This document shows positions 14,252-20,340 of a stretch of 46,858 nucleotides of DNA, in pieces. Positions within the stretch are counted from its first letter, which is position 1; each line of letters begins with the position of its first letter. Source of the stretch: a virus; IMG/VR virus record IMGVR_UViG_3300018013_000015, positions 1-46,858 of that record. The stretch is one strand, 5' to 3'. The notes beneath the pieces are model-generated. The model saw only the letters and a program-made list of their open reading frames with translations, did not search any database and was not told the origin of the DNA. A program made the position numbers and the translations under genes.

Positions 14252-14878
14252 CTAGGCTTCGACTTCTTCCGTCTCGGCGTCGGCGGTGCCAGCCTTCTGC
14301 ATTGCAGAGATCAGACTCAGCACAGCGGTAGCAGCCGCATCCTCACTGTAGCCCGCGGCGACCAGTTGCTTGAGCAGCTTATCCTCAAGCGACAAACCGC
14401 GCTTCGACGGCAGCGTGGAGATGCTGTAAGTGCCGTTCTCGTCCACACCGACACGAAGGTCGATATTCTGTCCGTCGAGTTCTGGTGTAGGCTCGGCCTC
14501 GCCGTCCTTGTTCGCCTTCATAGCAGCCTGAATGACCTGAGTCTGCCATGCGGAGTGGCCCTTCTGGATGATGTAGAGCTGCTGCTTCGGATCGGGATAC
14601 AGCAGAGCGAAGCCATCCAGCGACTTGATGTCGTAAGTGGTAAATTCGTTCTCGTTGAAGAGATTCAAACCTGCGGCTTCGGCGTTGGCCCAGTTCACCG
14701 GCTTGCCATCCTTGTCTTTCTTTTCGGATTCGACAAGAATGCTCTGCGTCTTGATCACCGTGGTTGTGTTACTGTTAGCATCGGTGACAGTTTCAAAGCT
14801 AACATACCGACGCGCCATATCTTTCCGTTGAGAGATGGCGCCTACGGCATCTGCGAGTGTTGCTGTGGAAGTACCCAT
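14252..14878 (-). CDS. Hypothetical protein, 208 residues
   Basis: Not recognised. It has a beta-rich centre (SFETVTDANSNTTTVIKTQS) and an acidic C-terminus (ADAETEEVEA). A region near 100-120 (QQLYIIQKGHSAWQTQVIQ) could be a small alpha/beta fold. AAAGGAG precedes the ATG by 10 bases, and the 226-base leader before it is strongly structured. It is probably an abundant early protein given its clean start site, but this is inference. Confidence 0.6.
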   Translation of the reverse strand: MGTSTATLADAVGAISQRKDMARRYVSFETVTDANSNTTTVIKTQSILVESEKKDKDGKPVNWANAEAAGLNLFNENEFTTYDIKSLDGFALLYPDPKQQLYIIQKGHSAWQTQVIQAAMKANKDGEAEPTPELDGQNIDLRVGVDENGTYSISTLPSKRGLSLEDKLLKQLVAAGYSEDAAATAVLSLISAMQKAGTADAETEEVEA

Positions 14879-14947
14879 GTTTGTACTGCTCCTTTGGTGA
14901 ATCAGATTCTCCGTTTAAGGAGAGTTTGAGTAGCACCGATTCGGTGC

Positions 14948-15091
14948 GTGTACTCTTTAGGACGGAGGAAAAGAGGGGAGAATGGTCTAGTAGAAGCAAG
15001 CTGTTACGCCGGTCTACTAGCGCCCAAGAGTCTCTTCGGCTCCGTCCTAAAGAATACACTCTCAGTCTATGCTGAGATTGAGTGTATTCTT
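14948..15091 (-). promoter_or_regulatory. Overlapping alternative RNA hairpins upstream of the 208-residue gene
   Basis: Stem A pairs 14948-14967 with 15040-15059 (20 bp, one G-U-type mismatch) and encloses an 8-bp hairpin (CTAGTAGA/TCTACTAG, 14987-15020). Stem B pairs 15050-15061 with 15080-15091 (12 bp, perfect) around CTCAG/CTGAG. The two stems share 15050-15059, so they cannot form together. A further hairpin GCACCG-ATT-CGGTGC lies at 14933-14947. No gene is supported in 14879-15104. Confidence 0.65.
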
Positions 15092-15104
15092 CGGGGTTGC
15101 CGCG

Positions 15105-15371
15105 TTAAGTTCGTGCTTGGAGAATTGCTTGAAGCTGTGCTTTGGTGAAGTTGTTGATGCTGTTGATGGGGCTGTAGTTGATATCAAAGATATCAAACAC
15201 ATCCGCCAGAGCATCAGGCTTGATTACAAAGGTTCCTGGTTCAAGCCATTCGTCACGCTCGTCTTGATCTTCTACTGTGAGCTTCAGCACAAGCGTTACT
15301 TCGATTTCTTGCGGAAACGTCGTAGATACTACGGCAGGTGCTGGATGTGGAACGTTGATTGATTCGGGCAT
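15105..15371 (-). CDS. Hypothetical protein, 88 residues
   Basis: Not recognised. It has Pro-rich N-terminal residues, then a beta segment (EIEVTLVLKLTVEDQ), an acidic loop (DERDEWLEPGTF) and a helix ending TKAQLQAILQ. AAGGAG lies 7 bases before the ATG. A strong promoter directly upstream would give a leader of only about 19 bases. Confidence 0.6.
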   Translation of the reverse strand: MPESINVPHPAPAVVSTTFPQEIEVTLVLKLTVEDQDERDEWLEPGTFVIKPDALADVFDIFDINYSPINSINNFTKAQLQAILQART

Positions 15372-15396
15372 TTGAATTCTCCTTGGCCATTCTTCA

Positions 15397-15426
15397 ATTG
15401 TACGCCTTGCGGCGGCGGGTTGTCAA
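15397..15426 (-). promoter_or_regulatory. Sigma70-like promoter
   Basis: TTGACA at 15426-15421 and TACAAT at 15402-15397, spacer 18. It drives the 88-residue gene and probably the genes below it. Initiation 7 bases after the -10 would fall on the A of an ATG at 15390 that is not in frame with the gene. Confidence 0.75.
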
Positions 15427-15429
15427 GGG

Positions 15430-15457
15430 CTAAAGCCCTGTTTTTGCAGGGCTTTAG
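15430..15457. repeat. 11-bp perfect hairpin between two early genes
   Basis: CTAAAGCCCTG, 6-nt loop, CAGGGCTTTAG. It lies between the stop of the 187-residue gene and the promoter at 15397-15426. No U-tract follows on the minus strand, so a weak or factor-dependent terminator is the most that can be said. Confidence 0.6.
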
Positions 15458-15470
15458 GGCATAAAACGAG

Positions 15471-16034
15471 TCACTGCACCGTGTCAGTCGGCGCAGGCGT
15501 TTGCGCTATTTCTGGAACGGCGGCGCTCAAGAGAGAGAGCACATCTTCTATGCAATTGCAATGTGCTCTTTCGTGTACGAATTGCTCGAAGTCCTTGTCG
15601 GTTGAAGAAGGTGACAGCTTGTCGTAGCTAACGCCCATCAGATAATGCGCAGCGTTGTGAAAATTCAGCACTGCGTCCATAGCTACGACACCGATATTGC
15701 AGAACAGATTCTCCGAAGGCGTCGCAATGGTCATAGATTCGAGCGAGTTTTTGTTCGTGGGATGGCTGACCTCGCTAAGCATGTAGCTGAGGAGCATATC
15801 AGATAAGTGCTCAATAGCTTTGATGTAGTAGTATTGAGCTATCTCCTCCTTGCTCGCAGCTGGGTCGTCGAAGAACTCAGCTTTGGTGCGTGCCATCGTA
15901 CGATTCAGCACTTCTGCCAGCTCAGTAGTACATCTGCCTAGCGCTTGGCTGAATTCGTGGTAACGTTCCGGTTGAAAAATCTCATGAACAGAGGGTATTT
16001 TTCTGTCCACAGCTTCGGTATTTTCATCAAGCAT
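15471..16034 (-). CDS. Hypothetical protein, 187 residues
   Basis: Not recognised. Mostly helical with YYYIKAIEHLSDMLLSYMLS, a His-rich stretch (NFHNAAHYLMG) and a late HERAHCNC motif that could bind a metal ion. AAGGAG stands 7 bases before the ATG, and a CGGC-TTC-GCCG hairpin ends 3 bases upstream of it. The leader contains a compact three-way-junction fold. Confidence 0.6.
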   Translation of the reverse strand: MLDENTEAVDRKIPSVHEIFQPERYHEFSQALGRCTTELAEVLNRTMARTKAEFFDDPAASKEEIAQYYYIKAIEHLSDMLLSYMLSEVSHPTNKNSLESMTIATPSENLFCNIGVVAMDAVLNFHNAAHYLMGVSYDKLSPSSTDKDFEQFVHERAHCNCIEDVLSLLSAAVPEIAQTPAPTDTVQ

Positions 16035-16074
16035 CTTAATTCTCCTTTTTCGGCTTCGCCGGTAGAGCCTTAGC

Positions 16075-16163
16075 TCTGTGAGCTAGAGGTAGCATTATAG
16101 GCTGTCGAATTTATGCTACGGTATAGAGAAGTTTCCCCTACTTCTCTAGCTCTAGCTCACAGA
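16075..16163 (-). promoter_or_regulatory. Three-way-junction RNA fold in the leader of the 187-residue gene
   Basis: The outer stem is 14 bp and perfect (16075-16088 with 16150-16163). Inside are two hairpins: GTAGCAT/ATGCTAC (16089-16095, 16113-16119) and TAGAGAAGT/ACTTCTCTA (16124-16132, 16140-16148). Joining strands are 0, 4 and 1 bases. Two more small hairpins lie between it and the start site (16064-16077 and 16051-16061). Confidence 0.7.
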
Positions 16164-16185
16164 ACCGAGGGTTTGGATGAAGTGC

Positions 16186-16308
16186 TTAGACTTTCTCCTT
16201 CGTAAGACGTGCGCTGTTTACTGAATCAATCGCATCTGCTAGATTACGGTCGATCATGTCGCAGTAAGCGTTCCCTGCTTTTTCTCGTAATTCCTTCGTC
16301 AGTTCCAT
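16186..16308 (-). CDS. 40-residue hypothetical protein
   Basis: Short gene with an excellent start: AGGAGG 5 bases before the ATG. The protein is helical and charged (MELTKELREKAGNAYCDMID at the start). A GTAGC-GCG-GCTAC hairpin lies 6 bases upstream of the ribosome site. Function unknown. Confidence 0.55.
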   Translation of the reverse strand: MELTKELREKAGNAYCDMIDRNLADAIDSVNSARLTKEKV

Positions 16309-16339
16309 CTCATCCTCCTGCGCCTGTAGCGCGGCTACC

Positions 16340-16555
16340 TCAATCTGTGATAGAAAGTCTGTCAATAACCTTTATCTTCCCTGCTATGTGTCCAGCGTGA
16401 TACGAGAGATCGAGAGTTTGGTCGATGTACTTAATAGCATCGCTGTCGATAGCAAAGCGTAGCTGTAGCAGATGGATCAGCAAGTCACGACTTTCGGAGA
16501 TGTGCGGATCTTTTTGAAAATTGTATGCGATGATTGGTACTGTCGGTGTGGACAT
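16340..16555 (-). CDS. 71-residue hypothetical protein
   Basis: The ATG at 16555 is chosen for the AAAAGGAG 8 bases upstream. An in-frame ATG at 16621 lies within a folded leader and has no such site. The protein is helical (SESRDLLIHLLQLRFAIDSD, then HAGHIAGKIKVIDRL). Not recognised. Confidence 0.55.
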   Translation of the reverse strand: MSTPTVPIIAYNFQKDPHISESRDLLIHLLQLRFAIDSDAIKYIDQTLDLSYHAGHIAGKIKVIDRLSITD

Positions 16556-16602
16556 TGCAGATTCTCCTTTTAGAGCATCAAAACTGCTTGCTTCGTGCTC
16601 TC

Positions 16603-16747
16603 TTCCCTGTAGGAACTCCATCGACCAGAGTCTATTGAGTAGTTTTATTCTACTCGCATCCTGTCGATGAGTTCGCGCATTTTGGTTGGCCTAGTAAGAC
16701 CATGCTCTACAGGAAAGAGAACCGAAGTTCTCTCGCACCGAAGGTGC
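16603..16747 (-). promoter_or_regulatory. Nested hairpins in the leader of the 71-residue gene
   Basis: Stems: TTCCCTGTAG/CTACAGGAA (16603-16612, 16707-16715, one bulge); GAACTCCATCGAC/GTCGATGAGTTC (16613-16625, 16663-16674, one bulge); GAGTAG/CTACTC (16637-16655); AGAGAAC-CGAA-GTTCTCT (16716-16733); GCACC-GAA-GGTGC (16735-16747). On the minus-strand RNA the fourth has a UUCG loop. No promoter or gene seen in this gap. Confidence 0.6.
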
Positions 16748-16953
16748 TATGCTTGCGCTTGCTGAAGCTGTTGCTTTAGCTTTCGCGCTGCGCGATAGCG
16801 TTTAGCATGGCTCACAAACGTAGGTTGTTTGACATGCTGCAGCGTCGGCGTCAAACGCATCCGCGCTGCGTCTACACGAGGGGTTGAGTCAGCAAAACGC
16901 CACGTTGCTTCTAACTCGTCGGCGCTTACGTCGTGGAATTGGGTGCTTCGCAT
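16747..16953 (-). CDS. 68-residue basic hypothetical protein
   Basis: The ATG at 16953 has AAGGAG 9 bases upstream; a GCGCC-GAA-GGCGC hairpin (16971-16983) ends 2 bases before that. The C-terminus is strongly basic and Gln-rich (KRYRAARKLKQQLQQAQA), which suits nucleic-acid or ribosome binding, but no family is recognised. Confidence 0.55.
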   Translation of the reverse strand: MRSTQFHDVSADELEATWRFADSTPRVDAARMRLTPTLQHVKQPTFVSHAKRYRAARKLKQQLQQAQA

Positions 16954-16970
16954 TTTCGGATTCTCCTTGT

Positions 16971-16983
16971 GCGCCGAAGGCGC
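16971..16983 (-). promoter_or_regulatory. Small hairpin next to the 68-residue gene ribosome site
   Basis: GCGCC-GAA-GGCGC, ending 2 bases upstream of AAGGAG (16968-16963) on the minus strand. Confidence 0.6.
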
Positions 16984-17113
16984 TGCTGCTTCTGTAGCTG
17001 TAGCTCTGTTACGTACCGCGGCGACTTGTCGCCGTAGCTGTACTGCGCAGTAACTGCTACTACAACACATGCGCTAATGCAGTCCACGGCGCCTCCGGCG
17101 CTGCGGCGTTGGT

Positions 17114-17263
17114 TTATTCAAATACGATCATGCCGAACATAGCAGCTAACGTCAACATCACGATACGGATGATACGGCTGATACGACGTGGGTATGTGCG
17201 CTCTGCGAATGAGAGCAATGTAGCTGTGAGGAGCAGAAAGAGGGTTGCTGAAGCATATTTCAT
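17114..17263 (-). CDS. 49-residue two-segment membrane protein
   Basis: Two hydrophobic stretches (ATLFLLLTATLLSFA and IVMLTLAAMFGMIVF) flank a basic loop (ERTYPRRISRIIRI). This suggests a small inner-membrane hairpin protein. AGGAG lies 8 bases before the ATG, with a GGAGC-TTGC-GCTCC hairpin 2 bases upstream. Function unknown. The gap below it (16954-17113) holds a nested hairpin at 16995-17060 and no gene. Confidence 0.55.
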   Translation of the reverse strand: MKYASATLFLLLTATLLSFAERTYPRRISRIIRIVMLTLAAMFGMIVFE

Positions 17264-17278
17264 CTCATATTCTCCTAC

Positions 17279-17381
17279 GGAGCTTGCGCTCCCATAGCCG
17301 CATCAAGCAACACTGTGACGTTATAATTGATCTACTGTGTCAGTGCAACCTAGTGCGGCTATGGCAGAGCAAGGTCTGCCA
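17279..17381 (-). promoter_or_regulatory. Hairpin series between two small membrane-protein genes
   Basis: GGAGC/GCTCC (17279-17292), CCATAGCCGC/GCGGCTATGG (17292-17301, 17355-17364) enclosing CACTG/CAGTG around the same centre, and TGGCAGA/TCTGCCA (17362-17381). No gene is supported in 17264-17411. Confidence 0.6.
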
Positions 17382-17411
17382 GCGTGGCTTCGTCGCTACA
17401 GTGCTACGTCG

Positions 17412-17549
17412 CTACAGCTTCAGTAGCCACGCCGCGAGCCAGCAGCCTACTGTGATGATTGCCAGAATGTACGCTGCTTTCTCTGCTTTGTAAAGCCAAT
17501 GCAGCGACGTGTGTGAGATGTTACCTTCTTTGGTCCAGTGATAGGGCAT
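17412..17549 (-). CDS. 45-residue C-tail-anchored membrane protein
   Basis: The ATG at 17549 has AAAGGAG about 10 bases upstream. The N-terminal half is polar (PYHWTKEGNISHTSLHWL). The C-terminal half is one hydrophobic segment (AYILAIITVGCWLAAWLLKL) running to the end. Function unknown. Confidence 0.5.
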   Translation of the reverse strand: MPYHWTKEGNISHTSLHWLYKAEKAAYILAIITVGCWLAAWLLKL

Positions 17550-17577
17550 TGCTGGTGTTCTCCTTTGTGCTACGGTT

Positions 17578-18051
17578 CTACAGAGGTGAAAAGTCCTCAA
17601 ACGTGGGATCAGTAGCGTTATCTACTTCTTCAAGAGGCGCGTACTCTCTTCCCTCTCTAGCAGCCCAGACTTCTCTAGCGTCCTCAAGATCATCTTGCGT
17701 AACGGAACGTGCTAGAGAATCCTCTCTGATCTGTGCTGTGATAGCTTTCTTATTAGTTTCCACAGATATAGAGAGCAACTCCTTATTCGTTACTGTCGGC
17801 AGTTTCAAAGCTACGGCGCGTACAGAGGATATGTACTCAGCTCTTGCATCATTATACGCTCTGCACTCTACTTTGAACTTATCCCTATGTCTAGCATACT
17901 GCAACACCGCCGCGTCTGATGCCGTCGGTCCTGTAGCAGCAAGTCTTAATCTCGTATTATACGAACACGCACTCTGATACCTAAGTTGTGCCTCAGCAAA
18001 CCTCAACACTGCCTCAGCATTAGTATTTTGTATAGCCTTCGCAAAACTCAT
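17578..18051 (-). CDS. Hypothetical helical protein, 157 residues
   Basis: Not recognised. Almost entirely helical and charged, with coiled-coil-like stretches (FAEAQLRYQSACSYNTRLRL). The ATG at 18051 has GGAGG 5 bases upstream. A near-consensus promoter lies 19 bases further up, so this is probably the first gene of an early unit. Confidence 0.6.
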   Translation of the reverse strand: MSFAKAIQNTNAEAVLRFAEAQLRYQSACSYNTRLRLAATGPTASDAAVLQYARHRDKFKVECRAYNDARAEYISSVRAVALKLPTVTNKELLSISVETNKKAITAQIREDSLARSVTQDDLEDAREVWAAREGREYAPLEEVDNATDPTFEDFSPL

Positions 18052-18069
18052 TCTGTCCTCCACTTGACT

Positions 18070-18098
18070 ATTCTATCCCATCGAAGGGTGGTTGTCAA
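18070..18098 (-). promoter_or_regulatory. Near-consensus sigma70 promoter
   Basis: TTGACA at 18098-18093 and TAGAAT at 18075-18070, spacer 17. Drives the 157-residue gene, with a normal leader holding GGAGG. Its -35 region lies at the outer edge of the large inverted repeat. Confidence 0.8.
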
Positions 18099-18431
18099 GT
18101 CTGGAGCCGAGGCTAAAGTCTTTGTTTTGTGTCTTTTACACGACCCACCCTAGCGTCACGATTTTTTTCGACCCGATGTGGGCTTTGTGCGCAGGCGCGG
18201 GCGAAGCCGTGCAAAGAGAAAGTGTAAGAGAGTTCTTAGTATATGTATATATTATTATATATATATTTATTCACTATAAGAACTACCCCTTTCTACAGCT
18301 TTTCATAACCGCCCCTTTCTCCCTTCCAACCGCGCATCGGGTAGAGCAAAAACAGTGACGGTAGGGTAGCCGAGCAAAACGAGAGAAAACAAAGGACTTC
18401 GCCGAGTCTGACGGGCATAGACCCACCCTTC
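18083..18431. repeat. 349-bp degenerate inverted repeat with AT-only centre
   Basis: Matching blocks lie at equal distance from a centre at about 18257: GAAGGGTGG (18083)/CCACCCTTC (18431); AAGTCTTTGTTTT (18116)/AAAACAAAGGACTT (18399); ACCCTAGCGTCAC (18147)/GTGACGGTAGGGT (18367, 12 of 13); ACCCGATG (18171)/CATCGGGT (18342); AGTTCTTA (18231)/TAAGAACT (18284). The core 18240-18271 is almost only A and T. The 18099-18558 stretch holds no credible gene; a 7-bp hairpin GACAGGG/CCCTGTC lies near 18506-18526. Confidence 0.75.
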
Positions 18432-18558
18432 CTTCTTACAGAATAAACCCGCAAGCCAGAAGAGAGAGAAAGCATACACTCCACACACGCACACGCAGAG
18501 CTAGACAGGGATATTCTCCCTGTCCGCTCTGTTGCTACGGCACACTGATGCGCTTGCG

Positions 18559-19068
18559 CTACTTGATCATGTTCTTATCGAATCCGTAGAACCTGCACAC
18601 TGCGCGGAACCCGGATTCCATCTGCTCTGGCATAAAAGTACGTTTGTCGAGCAGTTTCGCTTTCAATGCGCTCAGCAATGTAGCAAGCTGACCGCCGGTG
18701 CAAGTGTCCTTCAGCGTCTCAAGCTGTTGCTCGGCAAACTTGCGGAGCACATCCTCTTTGCTGGTCAGCGTCATATAGTTTGATAACAGTGTCAACACAT
18801 ACGACGCACGCATATCGCTGAAAATCTTTGTCGATGCTTCTTGCTTCAAGCTGTAGATCGCATACAACGTGGCGCTGTCCAAGCCTTGCGCTGCATACTC
18901 TACTAGGTCATCGCGCTCTGCATCCTTGAGTGCTGCCCACCGTGAGGTTAGTGCAATTTTCTCACGCTCTGTAAACACTGACAGCGGATTGAATTCTGTT
19001 CCCGCTGTCGCTCTGGAGTCTGTAACCTTCACAGACTTCAACTCTGTTGCATTGGTTTCTTGTGACAT
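18559..19068 (-). CDS. Hypothetical protein, 169 residues, first leftward gene
   Basis: Not recognised. Helical, soluble protein (FTEREKIALTSRWAALKDAE, then LSALKAKLLDKRTFM). AGGAG lies 6 bases before the ATG, and an ACAGGGT/ACCCTGT hairpin (19082-19100) ends 2 bases upstream. It is the gene nearest the divergent control region, so probably expressed very early. No clear promoter could be placed for it. Confidence 0.6.
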   Translation of the reverse strand: MSQETNATELKSVKVTDSRATAGTEFNPLSVFTEREKIALTSRWAALKDAERDDLVEYAAQGLDSATLYAIYSLKQEASTKIFSDMRASYVLTLLSNYMTLTSKEDVLRKFAEQQLETLKDTCTGGQLATLLSALKAKLLDKRTFMPEQMESGFRAVCRFYGFDKNMIK

Positions 19069-19081
19069 ATCATTCTCCTGT

Positions 19082-19100
19082 ACAGGGTTTCATACCCTGT
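19082..19100 (-). promoter_or_regulatory. Small hairpin next to the 169-residue gene ribosome site
   Basis: ACAGGGT-TTCAT-ACCCTGT, ending 2 bases upstream of AGGAG (19079-19075) on the minus strand. Confidence 0.6.
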
Positions 19101-19854
19101 GCGAGTGGCTGTCTCTATATAGATAAGCTGCCTCAGCAGCATAGAGTGGTATGAAGTAGCTGGCCAGTAGCGCATCGTCTGTACTAGACTATGCGGAGCC
19201 GCTATGTTCATCCAAGCCACTCACACAAGGTATAAACCTTGTGTGTCTAGACGTGTGCGAGTGTCACCACATAAGCGTTATGCTTCCCACACTCCCTAGA
19301 CTCTAGCACGCTGCGCATAGTTATACGCTGGCGTGCAATGCCTAATCAGTTGTCAATCGCACACTGTCACTGTGCTACAGCTCTCAGTATTCCGGCGGCC
19401 TTGGTCGCGCTCTGTTCTTACTGTCTCAATTATCGGCTTATGCTACCCTGGTGACTACATCACGGAAGTAACTAAACGCTAAGTCTTTAGTACCCAGTAT
19501 TTCAGTTACTATTATTCCGTTGACAGTACTTGCCTCTCTGTGCTACGTATCTGCACTATGTACTTCAATGCTATTAACTCTCTAGTAACTACCGCCTCCG
19601 GCGCCCTCCGCCTCAAAAAATAAATTCTCGTGCGCGACGGTGGGGGGGACCCTCCTTACAATTTTTTCAGAAATTTCACTGCCTAGGCTGTTAGTATAAG
19701 AATAACTTGTGCTGTAGTGCCGAAGCACTGTAGCGCTGTAGTGCTGTGGTGATATAGTATGGGGCTGTAGAAGCAGCGGCGGCGAGGCGCTGGCGGCGCG
19801 GTGTGTACGCCAGAGGCGGCGGTATTTTTAGGGCGCAAATTAGCGCATACACCC

Positions 19855-19883
19855 TTGACACGCCAGCGGCGGCGTAGTAGACT
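19855..19883 (+). promoter_or_regulatory. Promoter of the rightward packaging/virion operon
   Basis: TTGACA (19855-19860), spacer 17, TAGACT (19878-19883), then TGAAGC and the ATG at 19890. The start point expected 7 bases after the -10 is the A of the ATG, so the first gene is probably read from a leaderless mRNA. Confidence 0.75.
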
Positions 19884-19889
19884 TGAAGC

Positions 19890-20084
19890 ATGGATACGTG
19901 TACCAGCGCGGCGGCAGCGTCAGCGGTGGCCGACACTACGTACATCGATGTTTCTAAGACCGTGGCGGCTTTGCAGGAGCTGGTCGAAGACACTTCGCCA
20001 CTGCGGCGAGCACTTCGTGCGCACTTCGCATCTTACGGCGGCCTCTTAGAATCTCGTGACAGGCTACAAGGAGATGATCTCTAA
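19890..20084 (+). CDS. 64-residue hypothetical protein, first rightward gene
   Basis: Not recognised. Helical protein (VSKTVAALQELVEDTSPLRR) with an Ala-rich N-terminus. There is no Shine-Dalgarno sequence; the promoter -10 lies 6 bases before the ATG, which suggests leaderless translation. Its stop overlaps the next start as TAATG. Confidence 0.5.
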   Translation: MDTCTSAAAASAVADTTYIDVSKTVAALQELVEDTSPLRRALRAHFASYGGLLESRDRLQGDDL

Positions 20085-20335
20085 TGGCACAAAGCGGTAG
20101 TTCTCTAGTTGATTCAGTAGTTGGTGCTGCGAACAAGGTGCGTGACTTTATTGAGCACATCCCTACACCGTCGTTGAAGAAAGACACTACAGATCGTGCC
20201 TATGCTGACAAGCAAGTGCAAGATGCAAACGCTTCTTTTCGTAGGCAAGCGGCTTCTACGGCCGCAGCGAAGAAACAGGGACACTCGTACAAAGCAGCTC
20301 AAGCAGAGCATTCTAAGCAAGCGGCGAGGAAGTAG
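20084..20335 (+). CDS. 83-residue basic hypothetical protein
   Basis: Not recognised. After an N-terminal SSLVDSVVGAANKVRDFIEH helix the sequence is basic, Ala- and Gln-rich (ASTAAAKKQGHSYKAAQAEH), perhaps a DNA-binding tail. AAGGAG lies about 11 bases before the ATG. It is upstream of the small terminase candidate. Confidence 0.5.
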   Translation: MAQSGSSLVDSVVGAANKVRDFIEHIPTPSLKKDTTDRAYADKQVQDANASFRRQAASTAAAKKQGHSYKAAQAEHSKQAARK

Positions 20336-20340
20336 CATAG

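Larger units (their letters stand above)
19069..19889. other. 821-bp divergent non-coding region rich in inverted repeats
   Basis: Separates leftward and rightward arms; no supportable gene. Contains GTGCGAGTGGCT/AGCCACTCACAC (19099-19110, 19215-19226) enclosing several hairpins; CACACAAGGT-ATAA-ACCTTGTGTG (19222-19245); a stem at about 19247-19315; GCACGC/GCGTGC (about 19308-19335); three copies of a self-complementary heptamer pair AGTAACT/AGTTACT/AGTAACT (19467, 19504, 19584); and seven G in a row (19642-19648). The rightward promoter is at 19855-19883. Confidence 0.65.

Noticed and set aside
14109-19069. Folded early intergenic segments as tRNA genes
   Set aside because: None has a cloverleaf with a TTCGANNC loop, a 7-bp acceptor stem or anticodon layout; they are not tRNAs.
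19351-19356. Minus-strand TTGACA as promoter for the 169-residue gene
   Set aside because: No acceptable -10 box at 16-18 bases; the nearest TATAAC is 25 bases away.
19514-19543. Plus-strand TTGACA with TACGTA 18 bases downstream
   Set aside because: The -10 match is weak and the element falls within the stem-rich region; the promoter at 19855 explains the rightward operon better.
19691-19993. 100-codon minus-strand frame over the rightward promoter
   Set aside because: Low-complexity Ala/Ser/Tyr translation of GC-rich repeats, no ribosome site, overlaps the promoter and first rightward gene.
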